A stretch of DNA of 16,615 nucleotides from an uncultured Chloroflexota bacterium (GCA_937901745.1 CALGSZ010000117.1:1-16615); one strand, 5' to 3'; numbered from the stretch's first letter, positions 7,960-13,962 are shown. The notes: generated by a model from the sequence alone, not told the origin. Numbers and translations are program-made.

Positions 7960-8016
7960 GCGCTCGAGACCCGAGGATTCGAGTGGGAATCCGACCCGGT
8001 GTCTGTGGCTAGCTCA

Positions 8017-8044
8017 GTCTAACGAGGGCTTGCACCTGACAGCC
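8017..8044 (+). repeat. attC-like left half (GTCTAAC plus arm), tentative
   Basis: GTCTAAC at 8017-8023 fits the attC core RYYYAAC. The bases after it, GAGGGCTTGCACCTGACAGC, look like the left arm of attC sites as I remember them from environmental integrons. The complementary right arm and a GTTRRRY end are missing before the next gene, so at most this is a truncated site. TCAGTCTAACG (8014-8024) recurs exactly at 9669-9679. Confidence 0.3.
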
Positions 8045-8097
8045 TATCGGCAAGGCGGCGGGCTCGCTGAAACACACCTTTTCGCGAAGGTCATGGA

Positions 8098-8928
8098 GTG
8101 CTGACGGTGCCCGCTACGATTCTGCATGCCGATATCGAGTTGGCTCGGCGACTCGAGGCCACCGAGGGCCTCGCGAATGCCGCCTACGTCGCCGCACGCG
8201 CTCGCCTGGATCCTGGTGTTGGGGCCACTCACATCGAGGTCGCCGGTGTGCGCGCGATGTTTGATGGGCCAGACTCGCCGCTGACGCAGACGTTCGGCCT
8301 GGGAGTCTTCGGGCACGTAGGCGAAAAGGAACTCGACGAGCTCGAGCGATTCTTTATCGAACGAGGTGCGCCGGTTCATCACGAGGTGTCGCCGTTCCTG
8401 CCCCCGGAGCTGCTATCGCTGCTCGCGGCACGAGACTATCGCCCCATCGAGCTGTCAACCGTGCTGGTTCGGCCGACAGTGGTAAGCGGCGCAGACGCTC
8501 CCCGCTTGCACGTGCGCCAGATCACCGAGGACGAGGGCGTGATTTGGTCTCGAATCGCCGGGGAAGGCTGGAGTAGCGAGTCGCCCGAGCTCGGGGCTTT
8601 CATTGAATCGTTTGGCGAGATCATCACGCGAACCGAGGGCGTGCACTGCTTTCTCGCAGAGCAGGCCGGCCGACCTATTGCGGCAGCGGCCATGGCTCTG
8701 CACGGGTCCGTAGCGCTTCTCGCAGGCGCCGCCACCATGCCGGCGGCGCGGCGGCAAGGGGCTCAGCGTGCATTGCTGGAGCACCGGCTGCGTTTTGCGG
8801 CCGAGCACGGGGCTGACCTGGCAATGGTCGTAACAGCGCCCGGCAGCGCGTCGCAGCGGAATGCGGAGCGGCAGGGATTCCGTGTCGCGTATACCCGTAC
8901 GAAATGGAGGCTCTTCGGCTCATGGTAG
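8098..8928 (+). CDS. GNAT-family N-acetyltransferase
   Basis: The protein has 276 residues from GTG 8098, which has GAAGG at 8086-8090. GTG 8107, three codons later, is about equally good. The C-terminal half is a GNAT domain: 'HVRQITEDEGVIWSRIAGEGW' opens it, 'GVHCFLAEQAGRPIAAAAMALHGSVALLAGAATMPAARRQGAQRALLEHRLRFAAEHGA' holds motif A with the acetyl-CoA pyrophosphate loop RRQGAQ (residues 218-223), and 'ASQRNAERQGFRVAYTRTKWRL' is motif B and the final strand. The N-terminal 130 residues ('VRAMFDGPDSPLTQTFGLGV', 'ERFFIERGAPVHHEVSPF') resemble the degenerate first lobe of two-lobed GNATs. It transfers an acetyl group from acetyl-CoA to an amine; the substrate is unknown. Its last 7 bases overlap the start of the zinc-ribbon gene, suggesting translational coupling. 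Confidence 0.88.
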   Translation: MLTVPATILHADIELARRLEATEGLANAAYVAARARLDPGVGATHIEVAGVRAMFDGPDSPLTQTFGLGVFGHVGEKELDELERFFIERGAPVHHEVSPFLPPELLSLLAARDYRPIELSTVLVRPTVVSGADAPRLHVRQITEDEGVIWSRIAGEGWSSESPELGAFIESFGEIITRTEGVHCFLAEQAGRPIAAAAMALHGSVALLAGAATMPAARRQGAQRALLEHRLRFAAEHGADLAMVVTAPGSASQRNAERQGFRVAYTRTKWRLFGSW

Positions 8929-9191
8929 ATCCGAACGACTGGCGGCGACAGGGCCAGGAGCGGTACTTGCGAGGCGCACGCCTTGAGTGGACGCCTTACC
9001 GCGCCCCGAGTCCCGAGTGGGATCACGACCACTGCGAGTTCTGTGGGGCAAAGTTCATGGAGCAGGATGCGCCCGACGTCTTGCGGGCCGGCTACGCCAC
9101 GCCCGATCGTTACCGCTGGATCTGCGCTGACTGCGCCCGGGATTTCGCGGAAGAATTCGGCTTCGTGTTCATCAACTCACCTGAGAGCTGA
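8922..9191 (+). CDS. Small zinc-ribbon protein of unknown function
   Basis: The product is 89 residues. The ATG at 8922 sits inside the end of the GNAT gene (ATGGTAG overlap), with GGAGG at 8906-8910. An upstream in-frame ATG at 8904 overlaps that ribosome site and is less likely. Two CxxC pairs, Cys38/Cys41 in 'WDHDHCEFCGAKF' and Cys68/Cys71 in 'YRWICADCARDF', can bind one structural zinc, and the HDHC residues add possible ligands. The N-terminus 'NDWRRQGQERYLRGARLEWTPY' and the spacing resemble a widespread uncharacterised family that I remember from Firmicutes and others, but I cannot name it. It is probably cytoplasmic. The overlap with the acetyltransferase suggests related function or joint control. 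Confidence 0.78.
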   Translation: MVDPNDWRRQGQERYLRGARLEWTPYRAPSPEWDHDHCEFCGAKFMEQDAPDVLRAGYATPDRYRWICADCARDFAEEFGFVFINSPES

Positions 9192-9193
9192 CC

Positions 9194-9210
9194 CCTCCAA
9201 AGATTGGAGG
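9194..9210 (+). repeat. Hairpin between the zinc-ribbon and methyltransferase genes
   Basis: CCTCCAA and TTGGAGG are perfect 7-base arms with an AGA loop, starting 2 bases after the zinc-ribbon stop codon. The right arm contains GGAGG, a ribosome-site sequence, so the hairpin could hide it. No start codon lies at the right distance from it (the methyltransferase ATG is 29 bases on), so a transcript-end role is as plausible. Confidence 0.4.
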
Positions 9211-9239
9211 TCCAGCCGCGCCCCGCACTGAGTTCGGTC

Positions 9240-9677
9240 ATGGCAAAGCTATCCCCTCGACTCGCCAGCCTGGTGGACGCTCTGCCTCTGCGACCCGGGA
9301 TTCGCGTCCTCGAGATCGGCTGCGGTCCCGGCGCGGCTGCCCGCGAGATCGCCCGGCGCATTGGGGACGGCCACGTCCTGGCGATCGATCGATCGCCAGG
9401 AGCCATCGCACAAGCCCGAGCGACGTGCGCGGCGGAGATCCAGGCCGGCCGTCTCAGCGTCCGTTGTGTAGCGATCGAGGATTTCGATCTCGAACCCGGC
9501 GAAGAGCCGTTCGATCTCGCGTTCGCCGCTCGCGTCGGCACGCTCGATGGGTGGCACCCTGAGCTCGAGGAGCAGGCGCTGCGCCGGATCGCGCGTGCGT
9601 TGAAACCCGATGGCCGTCTGTTCATCGACGGAGGCGATCCGCTGCGCGAGGTCGAGCTCCCTCGGCGTTCAGTCTAA
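9240..9677 (+). CDS. Short class I SAM-dependent methyltransferase
   Basis: The protein has 145 residues from ATG 9240. Motif I 'VLEIGCGPGAAAREIARR' (SAM-binding loop EIGCGPG, residues 25-31) is followed by Asp50 in 'HVLAIDRSPGAIAQAR', which should bind the ribose. 'VAIEDFDLEPGEEPFDLAFAARVG' covers motifs II-III, and 'LRRIARALKPDGRLFIDGGDP' forms the next helix and strand. The chain stops soon after strand 5, so the last strands of a full Rossmann methyltransferase are missing; many related small methyltransferases are about 150-200 residues, so a C-terminal truncation is possible. The stop codon TAA lies within GTCTAAC (9672-9678), as often seen when an integron cassette gene ends inside its attC site. 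TTG 9204 is an alternative start. The acceptor substrate is unknown. Confidence 0.85.
   Translation: MAKLSPRLASLVDALPLRPGIRVLEIGCGPGAAAREIARRIGDGHVLAIDRSPGAIAQARATCAAEIQAGRLSVRCVAIEDFDLEPGEEPFDLAFAARVGTLDGWHPELEEQALRRIARALKPDGRLFIDGGDPLREVELPRRSV
9376..9401 (+). repeat. Perfect 26-base palindrome inside the methyltransferase gene
   Basis: The half-site TCCTGGCGATCGA is followed directly by its reverse complement with no spacer. The centre reads GATCGATCGATC. It codes for residues around 'LAIDRSPG', so it may arise from codon choice over a conserved motif. Confidence 0.9.
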
Positions 9678-9750
9678 CGGTTGAGGCGAGGTTGTAGGCA
9701 CGGACGTGGGGCCTGATCTCGTCGCCCCGGCTGACGGTCCTCGCAGCCGG
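9672..9750 (+). repeat. GTCTAAC motif followed by nested hairpins (attC-like, tentative)
   Basis: GTCTAAC at 9672-9678 includes the methyltransferase stop codon. Downstream, GGGGC (9708-9712) can pair with GCCCC (9724-9728). The partly competing CCGGCTG (9727-9733) can pair with CAGCCGG (9744-9750). CGAGG (9688-9692) could close over CCTCG (9739-9743). No GTTRRRY end is found in the 177-base gap, so a functional attC is not demonstrated. Confidence 0.3.
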
Positions 9751-9854
9751 CCCCGTAGGCCGATGGCCCTTGCCCACGGACATCTGGCGGCCCATAGTTC
9801 CAGAAGCCTGCGGCAGACCCGAGCAGCCACCGTTGATCTGACGAGAGGCTACCA

Positions 9855-10244
9855 ATGAAGTACGCGGCCCGTCATCACCTGCTGGCCCTGCTCCTCGGGG
9901 CAGCGGCCTGCGCGGATCCCACGAGTGTCCGGAACGTCGAAGGCGTCCTGTTCTGGGCCGAGCCCGCGCACGTGGCGATCGAGAACCGGCGTGATGAGCC
10001 CATTGTCTACATCGCCATGGACGCGTCGTACGCGGCCTCGGCCAACTGGGTACCGTGCGCGGCCCCCGACTGTCCATCGATTCCGCCAGGCAGGGTCAAG
10101 CGGATCGCGAAACAAGAGATCCTCGGCGCAGGGGAGTCCGACCATGTCATCGCCTTCTGGTGGCACGTCGTGCAAGTCTCTGCGAATGAGTTCCGGCCGG
10201 ACTCGATCCGCGCGATACGCATAAGGTACCAGCCTCACCTCTGA
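9855..10244 (+). CDS. Small lipoprotein of unknown function
   Basis: The protein has 129 residues. ATG 9855 has GAGAGG at 9843-9848 with 6-base spacing. The N-terminus 'MKYAARHHLLALLLGAAACADP' is a lipoprotein signal with Cys19 after AAA; the +2 residue is Ala, which favours outer-membrane sorting by the Lol rules known from enterobacteria. The mature domain of about 110 residues is beta-rich ('VEGVLFWAEPAHVAIENRRDEPIVYIAMD', 'HVIAFWWHVVQVS', 'IRAIRIRYQPHL') and resembles a small immunoglobulin-like sandwich. Two further Cys (68 and 73, in 'VPCAAPDC') probably form a disulfide. No enzymatic motif is seen and the family is not recognised. Confidence 0.75.
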   Translation: MKYAARHHLLALLLGAAACADPTSVRNVEGVLFWAEPAHVAIENRRDEPIVYIAMDASYAASANWVPCAAPDCPSIPPGRVKRIAKQEILGAGESDHVIAFWWHVVQVSANEFRPDSIRAIRIRYQPHL

Positions 10245-10343
10245 GGCAGCAGATCTGTTGTCGGAATCCGGTATGCACGCGCGGCCGCCCGGCAGGCGGG
10301 GATACGGGTTCGGTTGGGTAGCACACGATCGGAGGCAAGAGGG

Positions 10344-10748
10344 ATGGCGCGGGTGACCGGCATCGGCGGCGTGTTCTTCAAGAGCAAGGGGGACAACAAG
10401 GCGCTGGCGGAATGGTACCAGAAGCACCTGGGCATGACGTTGGAGCCCTGGGGCGGCGCCATCCTGAGGTGGACCGAGGACCGGGCCGAGGACGGAGGCC
10501 TCACCGTCTGGCACGTCGCGGAGCGGGACACCGATTGGTTCGCGCCCAGCGACGCGCCGTTCATGATCAACTACCGGGTCGATGATCTGGACGGGCTCCT
10601 CGCGAACCTGCGGGCGGCGGGCGTCGAGATCCTGAAAGGCCCGGAGTCCCACGAGAACGGCAAGTTCGCGTGGATCGCCGACCCGGACGGCAACAAGGTG
10701 GAGCTGTGGGAGCCGAAGCCCTGGGACGAGAAGAACAAGGGCGCCTGA
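10344..10748 (+). CDS. VOC (glyoxalase-fold) protein
   Basis: The protein has 134 residues. ATG 10344 follows GGAGG at 10331-10335; an upstream in-frame start at 10314 has no such support. Module 1 begins 'VTGIGGVFFKSKGDNKALAEWYQKHLGM'. Module 2 begins 'PFMINYRVDDLDGLLANLRAAGVEIL' and ends in the classic 'GKFAWIADPDGNKVELWEPKPW', with the conserved Glu metal-ligand position. Many small VOC proteins of unknown substrate end this way. GC content jumps here compared with the genes before it, so this is probably the first gene of the right-hand chromosomal flank. It is followed after 19 bases by the GNAT gene and likely shares its transcript. Confidence 0.9.
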   Translation: MARVTGIGGVFFKSKGDNKALAEWYQKHLGMTLEPWGGAILRWTEDRAEDGGLTVWHVAERDTDWFAPSDAPFMINYRVDDLDGLLANLRAAGVEILKGPESHENGKFAWIADPDGNKVELWEPKPWDEKNKGA

Positions 10749-10767
10749 GAGCCGGGATGTCCCCGCG

Positions 10768-11244
10768 ATGGGGCGCGAGATGATCGACGAGGTGCGACTC
10801 CGCGACGTCGAGCCCGACGACCTCCCCATCTTCTACGAGCACCAGCTCGACCCGGACGCCGCGCGCATGGCCGGCTTCGCCTCCCGCGACCGCGCGGCCT
10901 TCGACGCGCACTGGACGAACAACGTTCTCGGCAACCCGGCGGCGGTCACGCAGACGATCCTCGTCAATGGCCGGGTCGCGGGCCACATCGGGAGCTGGCG
11001 GCAGGACGGTCTCCGCCTCGTCGGCTACTGGATCGGCAAGGAGCACTGGGGGAAGAGTGTTGCGACCCGTGCGCTCACGGCCTTCCTGCGCATCGTGGCC
11101 GAGCGTCCCCTCCACGCGTACGTGGTCAGGCACAACATCGCCTCGATCCGCGTCCTGGAGAAGTGCGGCTTCAGCCTCGAGCGCGAGGAGCGCGTCGAGG
11201 GTTCCGACGAGGACGTCGTCGAGCTCCTGTTCGTTCTGCGCTGA
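10768..11244 (+). CDS. GNAT acetyltransferase, RimJ/RimL-like
   Basis: This is a 158-residue single-domain acetyltransferase of the Acetyltransf_3 type. The N-terminus 'VRLRDVEPDDLPIFYEHQLDP' is the typical opening. 'GYWIGKEHWGKSVATRALTAFLR' (residues 86-108) carries the acetyl-CoA loop in the form HWGKSVAT. 'AYVVRHNIASIRVLEKCGFSLERE' is the usual closing motif B. ATG 10780 is an alternative start. It follows the VOC gene by 19 bases. From 11025 onward the gene is overlapped on the other strand by the tail of a minus-strand VOC reading frame; the GNAT sequence is complete through its last strand, so it is the genuine gene in that overlap. The substrate is unknown. Confidence 0.9.
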   Translation: MGREMIDEVRLRDVEPDDLPIFYEHQLDPDAARMAGFASRDRAAFDAHWTNNVLGNPAAVTQTILVNGRVAGHIGSWRQDGLRLVGYWIGKEHWGKSVATRALTAFLRIVAERPLHAYVVRHNIASIRVLEKCGFSLEREERVEGSDEDVVELLFVLR

Positions 11245-11645
11245 CCGCGGTTGATCCCCTCAGCCCCTAAATCCCCAAACTGCGCGAACGTCACCGCGTT
11301 GCCGCAGGGCTCGCGCACGCCGATCTCCTGCGCGCCGTAGAACGTAGTGCGCCGCGGGAACACGACGTCCACGCCCTCGAGCGCCCGCTCGACGGCGTCC
11401 AGGTCATCGACCTCGATGAACAGCAGCGTGCCGCCCATCGGCGTGTCCGCCAGCGCGGGCACGTCGCTCTCCACGCTCGCCCGCGTCTGGTACATGAGCT
11501 CGACGTCGCCCTTCTTCAGGATCACGAAGCCGAGGCGGTCGCCTTCCGGGACTTCGGCGATCTTCTCGAACCCGAGTCGGTCGACCCAGAACGGCAGGCA
11601 CGGCTCGATCTCCTCGACGTACAGCACGGGCGTCAGCTTCTTCAT
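11025..11645 (-). CDS. VOC protein with probable frameshifted, run-on C-terminus
   Basis: The frame gives 206 residues. The first 124 or so form a complete VOC domain: 'LTPVLYVEEIEPCLPFWVDRLGFEKIAEV', 'LGFVILKKGDVELMYQTRASVESDVPAL', 'GTLLFIEVDDLDAVERALEGVDVVFPRRTTFYGAQEIGVREPCGNAVTFAQFG'. After 'FAQFGD' the sequence becomes Ser/Arg-rich and is simply the antisense of the GNAT gene. Removing one base from the G-run at 11273-11276 (read as GGGG on the minus strand) would bring the TAG at 11267-11269 into frame and end the protein right after 'AQFG', at about 125 residues. I infer a one-base insertion, or a sequencing or assembly error. Start ATG 11645 has GGAGA upstream. The true gene probably ends at 11267. 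VOC proteins of this sort are often annotated as bleomycin-resistance-like; the substrate is unknown. Confidence 0.75.
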   Translation of the reverse strand: MKKLTPVLYVEEIEPCLPFWVDRLGFEKIAEVPEGDRLGFVILKKGDVELMYQTRASVESDVPALADTPMGGTLLFIEVDDLDAVERALEGVDVVFPRRTTFYGAQEIGVREPCGNAVTFAQFGDLGAEGINRGQRRTNRSSTTSSSEPSTRSSRSRLKPHFSRTRIEAMLCLTTYAWRGRSATMRRKAVSARVATLFPQCSLPIQ

Positions 11646-11677
11646 TGTCAGGGTCTCCGTCTCGGGTGAAGGGCCGT

Positions 11678-11683
11678 ATTGTA
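11678..11683 (-). promoter_or_regulatory. Possible -10 element of the minus-strand VOC gene
   Basis: TACAAT on the minus strand matches TATAAT at five of six positions and lies 32 bases before the start codon, in otherwise GC-rich DNA. No clear -35 is seen at 16-18 bases upstream. Confidence 0.3.
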
Positions 11684-11713
11684 CCAGCCCGCCGCCGGCG
11701 CCGCCAGCTCTCC

Positions 11714-12535
11714 TCAGCTCAGCGCCACGTCCAGCAGCATCATCACCGTGAACCCGAGGATGATGGCCGTAGTGGCGAGGTCGGTGTGGCCGCTCTGCTG
11801 CGCTTCGGGGATCAGCTCCTCGACCACCACGTAGACCATGGCGCCGGCGGCGAAGGCCAGCGCGTAGGGCAGGATCGGCGCGATCGCCATGACGGCCGCT
11901 GCGCCGACGACGGCGGCGAACGGCTCCACCAGCGCCGAGAGCTGACCGTACATGAAGCTGCCGGCCCGCGTGGCGCCTGCCTGGCGCAGCGGCATCGAGA
12001 CCGCGACGCCTTCCGGGAAGTTCTGGAGCGCGATGCCGAACGCCAGCGCGATGGCGCCGGTGAGCGTCGCGCCGCCGATGAGGTCGGGGTCAAGCGACGC
12101 CGCGCCGAACGCCACGCCCACGGCGAGGCCCTCGGGGATGTTGTGCAACGTGATCGCGAGCACGAGCAGCGTCGTCCGCTGCCACGTCGTCTGGATCCCT
12201 TCCGCCCGGGCCATGGGCAGGAGCGGGTGCAGGTGCGGCAGGAGCTGGTCGGCCAGCCAGAGCGCGGCGGCGCCCAGCAGGAACCCGACGGTTGCGGGCA
12301 GCCACGCCGGCAGCCCCTGCGCCTCCGCCAGATCGACCGCCGGCGCGAGGAGCGACCAGAAGCTCGCCGCGAGCATGACGCCCGCCGCGAAGCCGAGCAT
12401 CGAGTCCAGCAGCGCGCGCGGCATGCGCGTCGTCAGCAGCACGGTCCCTGCGCCGGCCGCCGTCACCAGCCAGGTGAAAGTGCCGGCCAGGAGCGCTTGC
12501 AGCACGGGTCCCAGTCCGCTGAACCACTCGAGCAT
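11714..12535 (-). CDS. ZIP-family divalent metal transporter (GufA/ZupT-like)
   Basis: The protein has 273 residues with eight or so membrane helices. The two metal-binding helices are clear: 'LAITLHNIPEGLAVGVAFG' (HNIPEG near residues 131-136) and 'FGIALQNFPEGVAVSMPL' (QNFPEG near 171-176), the combination typical of the GufA branch of ZIP carriers. 'PHLHP' near residues 100-104 is a short His-containing cytoplasmic loop. Expected role: uptake of zinc or related divalent metals through the inner membrane. The start is ATG 12535 with AGGA seven bases before it; GTG 12541 is an alternative. It is the last gene of a minus-strand cluster, 31 bases after the membrane metalloprotease gene, whose product needs zinc. 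No metal-responsive operator is evident. Confidence 0.92.
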   Translation of the reverse strand: MLEWFSGLGPVLQALLAGTFTWLVTAAGAGTVLLTTRMPRALLDSMLGFAAGVMLAASFWSLLAPAVDLAEAQGLPAWLPATVGFLLGAAALWLADQLLPHLHPLLPMARAEGIQTTWQRTTLLVLAITLHNIPEGLAVGVAFGAASLDPDLIGGATLTGAIALAFGIALQNFPEGVAVSMPLRQAGATRAGSFMYGQLSALVEPFAAVVGAAAVMAIAPILPYALAFAAGAMVYVVVEELIPEAQQSGHTDLATTAIILGFTVMMLLDVALS

Positions 12536-12566
12536 CGTCACGTCCTGGATCAGGATCGGCAGCGCA

Positions 12567-13238
12567 TCACGCCCGCAGGTAAAGGCGGCGCAGGGTCATC
12601 CAGCACGCGGTCAGCGCCACCCCCAGCCACAGCACGCCCCACGCCATCGTCGGCACGCCGGTCAGCTCCGCGAGCATCCGCGCGTCCGACTCGAGGTACG
12701 GCCGCGCCAGTACATCGCTGCGGATGTCCAGCACCGCGTACAGCGCGCTGGTGAGTCCCAGCACGGTCAGCACCCGCGCGAGCGGCGCCGGGCCCAGCCG
12801 CCGCGACGCCAGGAGCAGCGCCGCGCCGAAGACGAGCGTGAACACGATGCCGAACAGGTTGCGCACGTACAGCACCGCCATCACGAGCAGCAGCACGCCC
12901 AGCGCGCCGGCCGCGAGCCGCACGCGCGCCGCTCGCGCCCGCGCGGCCAGCAGCAGCGCCAGCCCCCACGCCAGGCTGCCCAGGTAGCCGGCCGAGAGCA
13001 CGAGGAACGCGTTGCCGCCCGCCGCGTACGTCGCGCCGCCCTCGTCCATGCCCAGCACGATCCTGTGCACCGACCCGCCGGTCGCCAGCGCGGCGAGGCC
13101 GTGGCTGATCTCGTGCAGCAGCACGACGAACACCTTGAGCGGGTAGACGACCGGCGTCTCCCACAGCAGCCACAACATCACGAAGTAGGCCGCGAACGCG
13201 GCCGTGAGGCGCAATCGTCGCTTGGTGGCAGCTCGCAT
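12567..13238 (-). CDS. M50-type membrane zinc metalloprotease-like protein
   Basis: The protein has 223 residues and about six hydrophobic segments. The zinc motif HEISH is at residues 42-46 inside the second hydrophobic segment ('PLKVFVVLLHEISHGLAALATGG'), followed by 'VLSAGYLGSLAWG'. This matches the compact M50B-like peptidase family, in which HExxH sits in a membrane helix. Site-2-type proteases cut transmembrane substrates. No PDZ domain is present, and the usual second metal-binding motif (LDG or NPDG type) is not obvious, so activity is not certain. The start is ATG 13238 without a clear Shine-Dalgarno. It lies 36 bases after the MaoC gene and 31 bases before the ZIP gene, all read the same way, so cotranscription is likely. 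Confidence 0.82.
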   Translation of the reverse strand: MRAATKRRLRLTAAFAAYFVMLWLLWETPVVYPLKVFVVLLHEISHGLAALATGGSVHRIVLGMDEGGATYAAGGNAFLVLSAGYLGSLAWGLALLLAARARAARVRLAAGALGVLLLVMAVLYVRNLFGIVFTLVFGAALLLASRRLGPAPLARVLTVLGLTSALYAVLDIRSDVLARPYLESDARMLAELTGVPTMAWGVLWLGVALTACWMTLRRLYLRA

Positions 13239-13274
13239 GATTGAGTTCGACCGTGGAGGTCGGCCCGGGGCGCG

Positions 13275-13721
13275 CTACTGCTTCGCGCCTGGCCCCGGCA
13301 CCGTGTAGCACACCGCCGTGCCCTCGAGCACGACGACGCCGTCGCCGCGCGTGACCGTCGTGCGCAGCTTCGTCACCGGCTTGTCCAGGCGCACGTCCGT
13401 GATCTCGACCGCGCCGGTGATCGTGTCGCCCGGGCGGACCGGCGCCTTGAAGCTCCAGTCCACGTGCAGGAACACCGTGCCCGGGCCGGGCAGGTCCTCC
13501 GCCACCACCGCGTTCAGGATCGCGCTCGTCACGCCGCCCTGCACGATGATGCCGCCGAACGGCGACGCCGCGGCGAACGCCTCGTCGTAGTGCAGCGGGT
13601 TCCGGTCGCCGCTGATCTCGGTGAACAGCCGGATGTCCTCCGCCGTCACGGTGCGCGAGCGCTCCGCCCGCGCGCCGACCGCGGGCGCGCCCCGCGGCCA
13701 GACCGGCGTGCCTTCACTCAT
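13275..13721 (-). CDS. MaoC-like (R)-specific enoyl-CoA hydratase
   Basis: This is a 148-residue single hot-dog-fold protein. 'VTAEDIRLFTEISGDRNPLHYDEAFAA' contains the hydratase-2 catalytic pair Asp39 and His44 in 'GDRNPLHYDE'. 'FGGIIVQGGVTSAILNAVV' is the following helix region, and 'VDWSFKAPVRPGDTITGAVEITDVR' the outer strands, as in PhaJ/MaoC proteins. Expected reaction: reversible hydration of trans-2-enoyl-CoA to (R)-3-hydroxyacyl-CoA in the cytoplasm. ATG 13721 is preceded by a full AGGAGG (minus strand, 13732-13727) with 5-base spacing, the best ribosome site in this cluster. It is the first gene of the minus-strand trio; no functional link to the protease and transporter is obvious. 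It diverges from the amidase gene. Confidence 0.9.
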   Translation of the reverse strand: MSEGTPVWPRGAPAVGARAERSRTVTAEDIRLFTEISGDRNPLHYDEAFAAASPFGGIIVQGGVTSAILNAVVAEDLPGPGTVFLHVDWSFKAPVRPGDTITGAVEITDVRLDKPVTKLRTTVTRGDGVVVLEGTAVCYTVPGPGAKQ

Positions 13722-13875
13722 TCATACCTCCTGTCGCGCGATGGAGATTCGGAGGATCGTGCCGGTCTCCGCGTTGCGCAAGCGGCGCCGCCCCGGGCCG
13801 AAGGAGCGATGACGACGGCGCGCCCCATTCCCCGCCGCGCGCTGACGGATCGAGACCGGTTCCCGCTCCGAAGCC

Positions 13876-13897
13876 GATGGTTCAAGGTTGAACCATC
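13876..13897 (+). repeat. Palindromic repeat, copy 1
   Basis: GATGGTTCAA and TTGAACCATC are perfect 10-base arms around a 2-base centre (GG). It is near-identical to copy 2, with centres 85 bases apart. Candidate operator for a dimeric regulator, or a dispersed REP-like element. Confidence 0.9.
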
Positions 13898-13962
13898 TCC
13901 CCGATGGGCGACGAGCGGGGCGGAGCCGTTCCCGATCGGAACCATTTCCGGCCCGCGCCGTT

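Noticed and set aside
8004..8075. tRNA-like start GTGGCTAGCTCAGTCTAACGAG
   Set aside because: The AGCTCAG resembles a D-arm, but no anticodon stem, T-arm (GGTTCRA) or acceptor pairing follows, so it is not a tRNA.
10313..10319. GTTGGGT as the missing GTTRRRY end of an attC site
   Set aside because: A 7-base degenerate motif of this kind is expected about once per kilobase per strand by chance, and no paired RYYYAAC or stem lies upstream in that gap.
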